Both the position numbers and the translations under genes were made by a program. From Caldisericia bacterium (GTDB lineage Bacteria; Caldisericota; Caldisericia; B22-G15), in the NCBI GenBank assembly GCA_030018355.1, contig JASEFN010000003.1, positions 47,631 through 83,938 on the forward strand: 36,308 nucleotides of DNA, in the 5' to 3' direction. Below the pieces are notes generated by a model. It saw nothing but the letters and a program-made list of their open reading frames with translations. It had not been told where the DNA came from and did no database searches. Of this stretch, positions 17,201-25,764 are shown piece after piece. Position 1 is the first letter of the stretch. The number at the start of each line of letters is the position of its first letter.

Positions 17201-17607
17201 ATTTTTCTTTCTCTCTCCTCTTTTGTAAAACAAAATCTTCTTACAAAACTTAAAATTCCTACTCCGATAACAGCATAAAGAATCTGCGTCATTGATATAC
17301 CAGGATGGGTTAAAAGTTCTCTTACAATTATAATAATAAGAGTATCAATTAAAGCAAAAGTTGAAAATCTTACCAAAACTACCATTAACTCTAATAAAAT
17401 CGCTAATAAAAGAATATAAGATAAGATCGTTTGATAGTGTGTTATTAAATCAAGAGGATTGGCAGTTAATGTATGTGTAATTATAAATGGAAGATATTTT
17501 AAAGTCAAAAGAAAAATAAAAAGTGTTAAAAGTGAGAGAAATGTGTCAAGTATTTTAATTATTGTTTTTATATATGTTCTAATAATATTAATTAAATCTG
17601 AATTCAC
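17197..17607 (-). CDS. Small integral membrane protein, PsiE-like
   Basis: 136 residues, GTG start behind AAGGAGGGA. Four hydrophobic helices are visible (about 15-42, 57-82, 84-98 and 105-122), with charged residues between them ([17 protein letters not shown]). Size, four-helix layout and the late helix ending in RRF resemble the phosphate-starvation-inducible PsiE family (PF06146), whose function is not defined. The match is by pattern only. The gene is single, convergent with dnaJ (stops overlap by 3 nt) and divergent from the dcw operon, sharing its upstream region. Confidence 0.5.
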   Translation of the reverse strand: MNSDLINIIRTYIKTIIKILDTFLSLLTLFIFLLTLKYLPFIITHTLTANPLDLITHYQTILSYILLLAILLELMVVLVRFSTFALIDTLIIIIVRELLTHPGISMTQILYAVIGVGILSFVRRFCFTKEERERKI

Positions 17608-17635
17608 TATCCCTCCTTAAATTTATTATACCAAT

Positions 17636-17663
17636 TTGTCAAATTTATTATTTGTGGTAAAAT
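17636..17663 (+). promoter_or_regulatory. dcw operon promoter
   Basis: TTGTCA at 17636-17641 and TAAAAT at 17658-17663 with a 16-bp spacer; start expected near 17670. The -10 box and start point lie inside the three MraZ boxes, a layout suited to repression. A second TAAAAT at 17678-17683 could serve a leaderless start at 17691. Confidence 0.6.
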
Positions 17664-17680
17664 GTGGTAATTTGTGGTAA
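17651..17680 (+). promoter_or_regulatory. Three tandem MraZ operator boxes
   Basis: TTTGTGGTAA, AATGTGGTAA and TTTGTGGTAA follow each other without gap at exactly 10-bp spacing. MraZ is known to bind short direct repeats of GTGG/TGGG type, one per helical turn, before its own gene. Ten base pairs between boxes and the position on the promoter fit autoregulation. Confidence 0.8.
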
Positions 17681-17690
17681 AATAATAAAA

Positions 17691-18119
17691 ATGTTTATGG
17701 GTTGTTTTGAGTATAAAATGGATGAAAAAGGAAGGGTGCTTGTACCACCCCAATTTAAAGAGGAACTTGGGGAAAAATTTATAATTACCCGTGGTTTTGA
17801 AAATTGCCTTTTTGTTTATTCAATTAAAGAATGGAATAGAATTTCAAATGAATTAGAAAAAGTTCCCTTATCTTCAAAAGAGTTAAGATTTTTTATGAGA
17901 ATTTGGTTTTCATCAGCACAAGAAGTGTCAATTGATCAATATGGCAGAATTTTAATACCAAATGATTTTAGAAGATATGCAAACTTAAATCGTGAAATTG
18001 TTTTTATAGGTGTTTTAAATAGAGTTGAAATATGGGATAAAACACTTTGGGAAAATTATAAAAATTCAAATGAAATCTCTTATGAAAACTCAATTTTGAA
18101 ACTTATGGAAGGAAGATGA
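17691..18119 (+). CDS. mraZ: Transcriptional regulator MraZ
   Basis: 142 residues from the ATG at 17691. The protein then begins MFMGCFEYKMDEKGRVLVPP, as MraZ does; a longer reading from 17664 would add nine residues and place the start within the operator boxes. Two AbrB-like swapped-hairpin halves are present (DEKGRVLVPPQF and DQYGRILIPNDF). MraZ forms a ring and represses the dcw operon. There is no Shine-Dalgarno sequence, so initiation may be leaderless or weak. The stop overlaps the rsmH start (ATGA). Confidence 0.93.
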   Translation: MFMGCFEYKMDEKGRVLVPPQFKEELGEKFIITRGFENCLFVYSIKEWNRISNELEKVPLSSKELRFFMRIWFSSAQEVSIDQYGRILIPNDFRRYANLNREIVFIGVLNRVEIWDKTLWENYKNSNEISYENSILKLMEGR

Positions 18120-18994
18120 TGGAAATAGTTCATAAACCAGTCTTATTAAAAGAAGTTCTCTCTTTTATAGATTTTGAGAAAGCAAGAATTTTTCTTGATT
18201 TAACTGTTGGAGAGGGTGGACATAGTGAAGAAATTTTAAAAAAAGCAAGAGAAGACGCAATTTTAATTGGTTTTGATCTTGATGAAGAGATTTTAAAAGT
18301 TGCTGAAAAAAGACTTTCAGAATTAAGCAAAAAATTTTATTTATTTAATGAAAATTATAAAAATTTTCCAGAAGTATTAAAGAAATTAAACATTGACAAG
18401 GTAGATTTTATGCTTTTAGATCTCGGTTTTTCTTCATTTCAACTTAAAGAAGGTAGAGGTTTTTCTTTTTTAGATAAAGAAAGTTTGCATATGGGTTATA
18501 GCAAAAGTTTTAGAGGAGCAGATTATTATATTAATAAATTGAGTAAAAATGATCTAATTTATATATTTGAAGAATTTGGTGAAATAAAAGATAGTGAAAA
18601 ACTTGCTTTAAAAATAATTGAAGAGAGAAAAAAGAAAAAGATAGAGTCAAGTTACGAACTTGCAAAAATAATTGAAAAGGTTGTAAAAAAGAGAGGAAAA
18701 ATTCACCCTGCAACTACAATTTTCCAAGCATTAAGGATTTATGTAAATCGTGAATTGGACAATCTTAGAGATTTTTTATTAATTTTTTCAGATTACCTCA
18801 ATATTGGAGGAATTGCAGAGATAATTTCATATCACTCTCTTGAAGATAGAATGGTAAAAAGAACTTTTAAAGAACTTGAAGAGATGGAAGTTGTAAAAAT
18901 TTTAACAAAAAAAGTGATAACACCAACAAAAGAAGAGATAAAAGAAAATAGGAGATCGAGAAGTGCAAAACTTAGAGTTGTTCAAAAAATTTAG
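18116..18994 (+). CDS. rsmH: 16S rRNA m4C1402 methyltransferase RsmH (MraW)
   Basis: 292 residues. The start HKPVLLKEVL, the SAM-binding LDLTVGEGGHSEEILKKA, the DFMLLDLGFSSFQL motif, HPATTIFQALRIYVNREL and the C-terminal YHSLEDRMVKR and RRSRSAKLRVVQKI are all typical. The enzyme methylates N4 of C1402 in 16S rRNA. Two adjacent ATGs (18116, 18119) are possible starts; the first overlaps the mraZ stop. Confidence 0.96.
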   Translation: MMEIVHKPVLLKEVLSFIDFEKARIFLDLTVGEGGHSEEILKKAREDAILIGFDLDEEILKVAEKRLSELSKKFYLFNENYKNFPEVLKKLNIDKVDFMLLDLGFSSFQLKEGRGFSFLDKESLHMGYSKSFRGADYYINKLSKNDLIYIFEEFGEIKDSEKLALKIIEERKKKKIESSYELAKIIEKVVKKRGKIHPATTIFQALRIYVNRELDNLRDFLLIFSDYLNIGGIAEIISYHSLEDRMVKRTFKELEEMEVVKILTKKVITPTKEEIKENRRSRSAKLRVVQKI

Positions 18995-19244
18995 TTTTCT
19001 TCTAATTTTAATAATAATTCTAATATTTATCTATGGGTTTTTAAATTTTTACAATATGAGTTTGGAAAAAAGGAAAATTGAATTAAAAAAAGAGTTAAAC
19101 TCTTTTAAAGAAGAATACATAGATCTTGTAATTAAATATGAAAGAGAGTCTAACCCCAAAAATCTTATTGAAACTGCTGTGAATAAATTAAAACTTAAAT
19201 TTGGAAGTGTTGAGGTGTTAGTTGATACAGGAGAGGGTAACTAA
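18963..19244 (+). CDS. ftsL: FtsL-like septal membrane protein
   Basis: 93 residues with a GTG start behind AGGAG (18950-18954), inside the end of rsmH (32-nt overlap). One membrane helix (about 9-30) is followed by a heptad-like charged helix (MSLEKRKIELKKELNSFKEEY), the single-span coiled-coil form of FtsL. Sequence is poorly conserved in this family, so position between rsmH and ftsI carries most weight. FtsL works with FtsQ/DivIB and activates FtsWI. Confidence 0.75.
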   Translation: MQNLELFKKFSFLLILIIILIFIYGFLNFYNMSLEKRKIELKKELNSFKEEYIDLVIKYERESNPKNLIETAVNKLKLKFGSVEVLVDTGEGN

Positions 19245-20925
19245 TAAAAAAAGAGATTTAAACAACAAAATTTTAAAAATATTTATTGTTATAGTTATAT
19301 CTTTTACAATAATTTTTTTGAAACTAATATACATTAACATTATTAAAAGCAATGAATACAAAAATATTGCAGAAACACAATGGTTTGAAAATGGAAAAAT
19401 AGTTAAAGCAAAAAGAGGCACAATTTATGATAGAAATGGAAATATTTTAGCAATATCTGTTTTGAGATATAAACTAATTTTAAATAAAAATCTTGTAAGC
19501 AATTTAGATAAGACACTTGAGATTTTGTCTGAAAGATTAAATTTAAATAAGGAAGAACTACTCAAAAAGGTAAAAGATAGTTCTTCTCAAGTTGTAATTC
19601 TTAATGACATAAAGGAGAGTGAACTTGAAAATTATAAAGATTTAATTAATGATGAAATATATTTTGAATCATATTATAAAAGAGTTTATCCATATGGAAA
19701 TTTAGCATCTTACCTTCTTGGTGCAATGGGAGTTGATAAAGGTCTTGAAGGAATAGAATTCCAATTTGATTCAATTCTTAAGGGCGAAGATGGGATTATG
19801 GGTTTTGTAAAGGATGCAACAGGTAAAGAGATTCCTGGTTCAGAATTTATAATTAAAAAACCAAAAGATGGAAAAGATATATATTTAACAATCGATATAA
19901 ATATTCAAGGAATGGTTGAAGGAGAACTTGAAAAAACATTTAAAGAGTATAAACCCAAAAGGGTTATTGGAATTATAGAAAGTGTTGAAACAGGAGAAAT
20001 TATTTCAATTGCAACTATACCCAATTTTAATCCAGAAAATTTAGAAGAATTTTCTCTTTTTTCATATCCAGATCCATCTTATGGATTTAATTATGAGCCT
20101 GGTTCTTCATTTAAACCACTTGTTGCTGCAGCAGCACTTGAAGAAGATTTAATAAAAGAAGATGATAAGTTTTATTGTAAAGGTTATGCTGTTATTGATA
20201 ATAAAACTTTTAAATGTTTAAAAGCCCATGGAGAACAAACATTAAAAGATTTACTTAAAAATTCATGTAATATTGGATTTATTGAAGTTGGCAAAAAAAT
20301 TGGAGAAAAACTTTATTACTATCTTAAACTTTTTGGTGTTGGAGAAGAAATTGGACTTGATTTTCCATATGAAGGAAAAGGAGATATTTTGGATCCAAAA
20401 GATTGGAGTGCCACAACTCTTCCAACAATGTCGTTTGGTGTAGGAATAACTGTAACTCCACTTCAACAAACCTCTTTTTATCAAACAATTGCAAATGGAG
20501 GAAATAGATTAAAACCTCAAATAATTAAAAGAATCGTTGATAATAATGAAGTGGTGTTTGAATCAAAACCAATTTTAATAAAAAAAGTTATTTCAAAAGA
20601 GACAGCAGATAAGGTTTTGTCTTATCTTGATTATGTTGTAAATGGTGGTGGTGTGAGAAGTGCTATTATTTCTGGATATTCAATTGGTGGGAAAACTGGA
20701 ACCGCTGGAGTTGTTGAAAACGGAAAATACAAAGAGGGTTATGCTGTTCTTTGGTTTATTGGAGTTATAACAGCAAAAAATCCAAAATACATAGTAACTG
20801 TTGTAGTTGATGGAATTGAAAGCCAAGAAGTATTTGCTGCTGGTATAGCAGCACCAACATTTAGAAGAATTGCTCAATTTTTGATAAACTATTATGGAAT
20901 AGAAAAGGATGAAAAGATTAAGTGA
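19222..20925 (+). CDS. ftsI: Septal transpeptidase, class B penicillin-binding protein
   Basis: 567 residues. One N-terminal membrane span (about 17-40), the pedestal domain with AKRGTIYDRNGNILA, then the transpeptidase domain: SSFK (active Ser295, Lys298), SCN (348-350) and KTG (491-493). It crosslinks peptidoglycan at the septum as partner of FtsW. There are no PASTA domains. The start is a TTG overlapping ftsL by 23 nt with GAGGTG in front; a stronger AGGAGAGGG follows the TTG but no usual start codon in frame lies behind it, so the start is not certain. Confidence 0.93.
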   Translation: MIQERVTNKKRDLNNKILKIFIVIVISFTIIFLKLIYINIIKSNEYKNIAETQWFENGKIVKAKRGTIYDRNGNILAISVLRYKLILNKNLVSNLDKTLEILSERLNLNKEELLKKVKDSSSQVVILNDIKESELENYKDLINDEIYFESYYKRVYPYGNLASYLLGAMGVDKGLEGIEFQFDSILKGEDGIMGFVKDATGKEIPGSEFIIKKPKDGKDIYLTIDINIQGMVEGELEKTFKEYKPKRVIGIIESVETGEIISIATIPNFNPENLEEFSLFSYPDPSYGFNYEPGSSFKPLVAAAALEEDLIKEDDKFYCKGYAVIDNKTFKCLKAHGEQTLKDLLKNSCNIGFIEVGKKIGEKLYYYLKLFGVGEEIGLDFPYEGKGDILDPKDWSATTLPTMSFGVGITVTPLQQTSFYQTIANGGNRLKPQIIKRIVDNNEVVFESKPILIKKVISKETADKVLSYLDYVVNGGGVRSAIISGYSIGGKTGTAGVVENGKYKEGYAVLWFIGVITAKNPKYIVTVVVDGIESQEVFAAGIAAPTFRRIAQFLINYYGIEKDEKIK

Positions 20926-22369
20926 GATTTTGAATGTTATTGATTATAAAAAGGTTATAAATTTTAAAGATCATGAAATTGAAAACCTCGCTATGAGAAT
21001 TAATGAAATAAAAGAAAATACTCTCTATTTTCTATTTAAAGGAAGAACTTATGATGGAACTAAAAATTATGAAGAAGCAAGTATTAATGGAGTTAAAGCA
21101 TTTATTTCTGATAGAGAATTTGAAATAAAGGAAGACACAACTTTAATTGTGGTTAATAATGTAAGAGATGTTCTTTATAAAATTTCATGTTTTTTATATG
21201 ATAATCCATCTCAAAAGATGAATGTTTTTGGAATAACTGGAAGTAGTGGTAAAACATCAGTTGTTACAATTTTAAAAAATATTTTCCCATACTCTTCATC
21301 GATCAGTTCTTTAGGTGTTGAAATTTTAAATGAAAAAGTTTATGAACCAGAGACAACTCAAACTACTCCAGAATCACACTACATTCAAAGGTACCTTAAT
21401 CTTGCATTAAAAAGAGGTTCAAAAAATTTTATTATTGAAACATCATCTTTTGCTCTAAAAGATAAGAGAGTTTTTGGAATAGATTTTAAGGCTTCAATTT
21501 TTTTAAACTTTTCAATTACTCATCATCTTAAGATTCATGGTACAATTTTAGATTATCTAAATTCAAAAATTCTCTTAAAAAGTTTAACAAATGGTCCATT
21601 TCTTATTAATTCCGACTCTCCTTACTCATATTTTTTTAAAAAAGATTCAAATAACTTCTATTTTTCATATAAAGAAAAAAAAGATTTTTCTGTTGTAGAT
21701 TATGAAAAAAATAAAGAGAACTTTAAATTTACAATTAAACTGTTAGAAAAAACCTATAATATAAATTTAAAAGATGAATTTGATATTTATCCAGTTTTAC
21801 CATCTCTTTCTCTTGCATATCTTACTAATCTTAACATTGAAGAGGCAATTTCAAAAATAGAAAATATGAATCTTAATCCTTCTGGAAGATGGGTAGTTTT
21901 GTCAAATGATCCTTTTGTTGTTGTGGATAAATCAAATACTCCTTTATCTATTGAATTTCTTGTTCAAAAAATAAAAAAGATTCCTTTTAAAAGAAAATTT
22001 GTTCTTTTTTCATTTTTTGAAGAGGAAGATAAAAGAGAAACATACATCATTTCAAAAATTCTTGCTGAAAACTTTAATTTCATTTTTATAACTCAAGATG
22101 ATACACAATATAAAAATCCTTTTCAATGTAATATTAATTTTATTAAATTTTTAAGAAAATTTAACTCTAACTTTACTTTTATTGAAGATAGAAAGGAGGC
22201 TATAAAAAAGGCTCTTATTTTTACAAAAAAGGGAGATGCGCTCTTTATTTTGGGAAGAGGAGATCAAAAATATATGAAGGTTCGTATGAATAAGAAAATC
22301 CCTTTTAATGATATTGAGATTACAAAAGAATTAGTGAATGAAATTTATTTAAAGAGGTATTATTTATGA
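20909..22369 (+). CDS. murE: MurE-like UDP-MurNAc-tripeptide ligase (divergent)
   Basis: 486 residues, ATG overlapping ftsI by 17 nt. Mur ligase folds are clear: P-loop TGSSGKTS (110-117), TTPES (152-156), THHLKIHGT (204-212, usually DHLDYHGT), Lys220 at the site of the carbamylated lysine, and GRGDQKYMKV (449-458, cf. GKGHE-Q of MurE). MurE adds the third stem-peptide residue to UDP-MurNAc-L-Ala-D-Glu. Several normally strict motifs differ: VDYAHTPDSLE is VDKSNTPLSIEFL, and the DNPR substrate motif is not recognisable (TQDDTQYKNPFQ occupies its place). The third residue therefore cannot be predicted. Place in the operon fits murE; murF, normally next, is missing. Confidence 0.8.
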   Translation: MKRLSEILNVIDYKKVINFKDHEIENLAMRINEIKENTLYFLFKGRTYDGTKNYEEASINGVKAFISDREFEIKEDTTLIVVNNVRDVLYKISCFLYDNPSQKMNVFGITGSSGKTSVVTILKNIFPYSSSISSLGVEILNEKVYEPETTQTTPESHYIQRYLNLALKRGSKNFIIETSSFALKDKRVFGIDFKASIFLNFSITHHLKIHGTILDYLNSKILLKSLTNGPFLINSDSPYSYFFKKDSNNFYFSYKEKKDFSVVDYEKNKENFKFTIKLLEKTYNINLKDEFDIYPVLPSLSLAYLTNLNIEEAISKIENMNLNPSGRWVVLSNDPFVVVDKSNTPLSIEFLVQKIKKIPFKRKFVLFSFFEEEDKRETYIISKILAENFNFIFITQDDTQYKNPFQCNINFIKFLRKFNSNFTFIEDRKEAIKKALIFTKKGDALFILGRGDQKYMKVRMNKKIPFNDIEITKELVNEIYLKRYYL

Positions 22370-23337
22370 TTGAAACTTTAATTATTTTTATATTTCTTTT
22401 TTTGTCTTACTTTCTCTTTAAAATTTTAATAATCTTTCAAAGAAAAAGAAAAAAAGGTCAAGTAGTTAGAGAAGAGGGTCCAAAGACACATCTTAATAAA
22501 AGCGGAACTCCAACTTTTGGTGGAGTTATTTTTATAATTTCATTTCTTTTAGTTTACCTTTTTTTGCCAAAAGATAGTTTATTAAATAATTTTCTTCTTT
22601 TTGTTTTTCTCCAAAGTTCAATAGGCTTTATAGATGATTTTATGAAAGTTATCTTAAAATCTCCATATGGACTTATTGCAAGATACAAACTTCCGCTTCA
22701 ATTTATTTTTTCAATTCCCGCCTTAATTTATTTTATAAATACAAAACATAACTTAATTTTATTGCCCTTTACAAATAGATTAATAGAGATATCAATACCA
22801 CTTTTTACTGGTTTATTTCTCTTTTTTGTAGTGGGAGGAATAAATAGTTTCAATTTTGCAGATGGACTTGATGGTCTTCTTTGTGGATTATCTTTAATTT
22901 TATTACCTTTGTTTATCTTTTTATCAAATGGAATTCCAAATTTAAACAAAATTTTACTTGCTATTTTTGGAACTCTTATCTCTTTTTTGTGGTTCAACTT
23001 TCATCCAGCAGAAATATTTATGGGTGATACAGGATCAACTTTTTTAGGAGCATTTTTTATGTATCTTATCTTTCTTTTTAGGCTTGAGATTCTTATGCCT
23101 CTTATTCTTTTTTTATTTGGGTTAGAAATAGTTTCTGTAATTCTTCAAGTTGGTTACTTTAAAATAACTAAAAAATTATATGGAGAAGGAAAAAGAATTT
23201 TTAAGATGGCACCAATACATCACCATTTTGAACTAATGGGAATTCCAGAAGAAAAGGTAACTGTTAAATTTTGGATTATTCAAATTATACTTGTTATAAT
23301 AACTTTTTCTTTGATCTACTTTGGAGGAAGAATTTGA
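22366..23337 (+). CDS. mraY: Phospho-N-acetylmuramoyl-pentapeptide-transferase MraY
   Basis: 323 residues with about ten membrane helices. Conserved loops are present: GPKTHLNKSGTPTFGG, the DD-type FIDDFMK, NSFNFADGLDGL, IFMGDTGSTFLGAF and APIHHHFELMG. MraY transfers phospho-MurNAc-pentapeptide to undecaprenyl phosphate, making lipid I at the inner face of the membrane. ATGA overlap with murE. Confidence 0.97.
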   Translation: MIETLIIFIFLFLSYFLFKILIIFQRKRKKGQVVREEGPKTHLNKSGTPTFGGVIFIISFLLVYLFLPKDSLLNNFLLFVFLQSSIGFIDDFMKVILKSPYGLIARYKLPLQFIFSIPALIYFINTKHNLILLPFTNRLIEISIPLFTGLFLFFVVGGINSFNFADGLDGLLCGLSLILLPLFIFLSNGIPNLNKILLAIFGTLISFLWFNFHPAEIFMGDTGSTFLGAFFMYLIFLFRLEILMPLILFLFGLEIVSVILQVGYFKITKKLYGEGKRIFKMAPIHHHFELMGIPEEKVTVKFWIIQIILVIITFSLIYFGGRI

Positions 23338-24707
23338 AATATAAAGGAAAGAAGATTTCAATTATTGGAATTGGTGGAACAAAAAGATCAGGTTTCTATA
23401 CAGCACTTCTTTTAAAAAAAGAAGGAGCAGAGGTATTTGTTAGTGAGATTAAAAAAGAGGTAGAATTTCAAAAAGAGATAGAGGAGTTTGATAAACTTGG
23501 AATAAAGTATGAATTTGGAGTAAATAGTGAAAAGATACTTGATGGAGATATTATCGTACTTTGTCCTGGAGTTCCAAGAGAACACCAAATAGTTCAAAAA
23601 GCAAAAAGTTTAGGAAAGATCATTACAGGTGAGTTAGAACTCTCTTTTGAATTTATAAATGGTGATGTAGTTGGAATAACTGGTACTTCTGGAAAAAGTA
23701 CAACAACTGCTTTAACTTATGAATTGATAAAAAGAAGTGGAGTTAAAACTCATCTTGGCGGAAATATTGGAATTCCACTTTCCTCACTTGTAATAAATGA
23801 AAGAGAGGGAATTTTTGTTCTTGAAATTTCTGCTTTTCAACTTGAAACAATAAAAAAATTTAGACCAAAAATTGGAGTTTTTTTAAACTTTCATGAGGAT
23901 CATCTTGATAGATACAAAAATTTGGGTGAATACTTTTTATTTAAAAAAAGAATTTTTGAAAATCAACTTAAAACAGATTATGCAATTTTAAATTATGATG
24001 ATGAAAAAATAAGAGATTTAAGTAAAGAGATAAATAGTAAGGTTTTATATTTTTCAATGAAAAAAGATGTTGAGGGTATTTTTTATGAGAAAGGAAAAAT
24101 ATTTTTAAATTTAGATGGTAATAAAGAGTATGTTATAGATAGAGAAGAAATATCACTAATTGGTGATTTTAACACAAATAATATAATGGCTGCCACTCTT
24201 GCTTCTTATCTTGTTACAAAAGATCTTAATTCAATAAGAGAAGGTTTAAAAGAGTTTAAGGCTCTTCCTCATAGATTAGAGTTTGTTACAGAAATTAATG
24301 GAGTAAAGTTCATAAATGATTCAAAATCAACGAAGCCAGAATCAAGTAAACTTGCTATTTCTTCTTTCCCCCCAAAAAAGATAATTATTATTCTCGGTGG
24401 TAGTAGTAAAAAGAGTGATTTTAGAGAACTTTGTGAATTAGTAAAAGAAAGAGCAAAATTTGCTGTTTGTATTGGTGTGACAAAAGATGAATTTGTAAAA
24501 ATTTTCAATGAGATTGATTTTAAAGATTATGTAATTGCTGATGACCTTAAAGAAGCAATAAGAGTTTCTTATTCAAAAGCTGAGAGAGGAGACATAATTC
24601 TTCTTTCACCTGCATGTGCAAGTTTTGATATGTTTATAGATTTTGAGGATAGAGGAGAAAAATTTAAGGGTTATGTTTTGGAGTTAAAAAATGAAAAGGA
24701 GGTTTGA
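23334..24707 (+). CDS. murD: UDP-MurNAc-L-Ala:D-Glu ligase MurD
   Basis: 457 residues from a TTG start (23334) behind GGAGGAAG; TTG overlaps the mraY stop as TTGA. The longer reading from 23271 would run far into mraY. The Rossmann N domain (KISIIGIGGTKRSGFYTA), P-loop GTSGKSTTTA, FHEDHLDRYKN and the C-terminal LSPACASFDMFIDFEDRG match MurD, which adds D-Glu to UDP-MurNAc-L-Ala in the cytoplasm. FHEDHLDR carries the metal-linked His. Confidence 0.95.
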   Translation: MKYKGKKISIIGIGGTKRSGFYTALLLKKEGAEVFVSEIKKEVEFQKEIEEFDKLGIKYEFGVNSEKILDGDIIVLCPGVPREHQIVQKAKSLGKIITGELELSFEFINGDVVGITGTSGKSTTTALTYELIKRSGVKTHLGGNIGIPLSSLVINEREGIFVLEISAFQLETIKKFRPKIGVFLNFHEDHLDRYKNLGEYFLFKKRIFENQLKTDYAILNYDDEKIRDLSKEINSKVLYFSMKKDVEGIFYEKGKIFLNLDGNKEYVIDREEISLIGDFNTNNIMAATLASYLVTKDLNSIREGLKEFKALPHRLEFVTEINGVKFINDSKSTKPESSKLAISSFPPKKIIIILGGSSKKSDFRELCELVKERAKFAVCIGVTKDEFVKIFNEIDFKDYVIADDLKEAIRVSYSKAERGDIILLSPACASFDMFIDFEDRGEKFKGYVLELKNEKEV

Positions 24708-25764
24708 TTTTATTCTTCTATTTCTTTTTGTAATTCTATATCTTTTTGGAGTCCTATGGCAATTTTCAGCAGGAAGCGTTGAATATTTAAAATTTGGAGA
24801 ATTTTACACCTTCAAAAGACATTTAATTTTTGCTTCTATTTCATTTATCTTTCTTTTTGTTTCAATTTACATTTCTAAAAAAACTCTTCTTTTTTTAATA
24901 AAACCGATTTTCTTTTTATCAATCTTACTTCTTGTTCTCGTTTACATACCATATTTTAATCAAAACACACTTCATAAAAGATGGATTTATTTATTTGGAT
25001 TGAGTTTTCAACCTTCAGAACTATTTAAGTTAACATCAATTCTTTATACTTCCTTTGTGCTTACTAGAGATTATCTTTTATGGAAAAGATTTACATATCT
25101 TCTACCTCTATTCCTTTATATCTTTTTGGGTGTTACCTTAATTTTATTTGAAACAGATTTGAGCACTTCAATGCTTATTTATTTAATTTTCTTTTTAATG
25201 ATTTTAGTTGGAACATATAAATTTAAACACATTATAATTCCATCTTCAATTCTCATTTTATTTCCAGTGGCTATTTTAATGAAAGAAGAGTGGAGAATTA
25301 GAATAATAAGTACACTTAATCCCTTTAAATATATAACCAATGAAGGTTATCAAGTTGCTCAATCTCTTATTGCAATAGCATCTGGAGGTCTATTTGGTGT
25401 TGGATATATGAATGGAAAACAGAAATTTGATTATATTCCACTTGTTTCAAAAGATTTTATTTTTGCTTTAATTTGTGAAGAGAGTGGGTTATTGGGTGCA
25501 TCTATTCTTCTTTTAATTCTTTTTTTAATTTTATATAGAGGTTTAAGAATTTCTCTAAAGGTGAATGATCCATTTTTAAAACTTTTATCATTTGGAATAA
25601 CTACTCATCTTGTCTTACAATCTTTAACAGTAATTGGAGTGAATATTGGTTTTTTTCCAGTGACTGGCCTTCCTCTTCCTTTTATAAGTTATGGAGGTAC
25701 TGCACTTTTAATTAATGGTATTGAAGCGGGTTTACTTCTAAATATCTCGAGGTATGTAGAATGA
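24691..25764 (+). CDS. ftsW: SEDS peptidoglycan glycosyltransferase FtsW
   Basis: 357 residues, about ten membrane helices. FQPSELFKL, the ETDLSTSM segment with the acidic residue needed by SEDS polymerases, GYQVAQSLIAIASGGLFGVG and the closing GLPLPFISYGGTALL are diagnostic. FtsW polymerises lipid II with the FtsI partner encoded upstream. The start overlaps murD by 17 nt. Confidence 0.95.
   Translation: MKRRFDFILLFLFVILYLFGVLWQFSAGSVEYLKFGEFYTFKRHLIFASISFIFLFVSIYISKKTLLFLIKPIFFLSILLLVLVYIPYFNQNTLHKRWIYLFGLSFQPSELFKLTSILYTSFVLTRDYLLWKRFTYLLPLFLYIFLGVTLILFETDLSTSMLIYLIFFLMILVGTYKFKHIIIPSSILILFPVAILMKEEWRIRIISTLNPFKYITNEGYQVAQSLIAIASGGLFGVGYMNGKQKFDYIPLVSKDFIFALICEESGLLGASILLLILFLILYRGLRISLKVNDPFLKLLSFGITTHLVLQSLTVIGVNIGFFPVTGLPLPFISYGGTALLINGIEAGLLLNISRYVE

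Noticed and set aside
23271-23333. Longer murD start
   Set aside because: It lies inside conserved mraY coding sequence and encodes no Mur-like residues; TTG at 23334 has GGAGG at proper distance.
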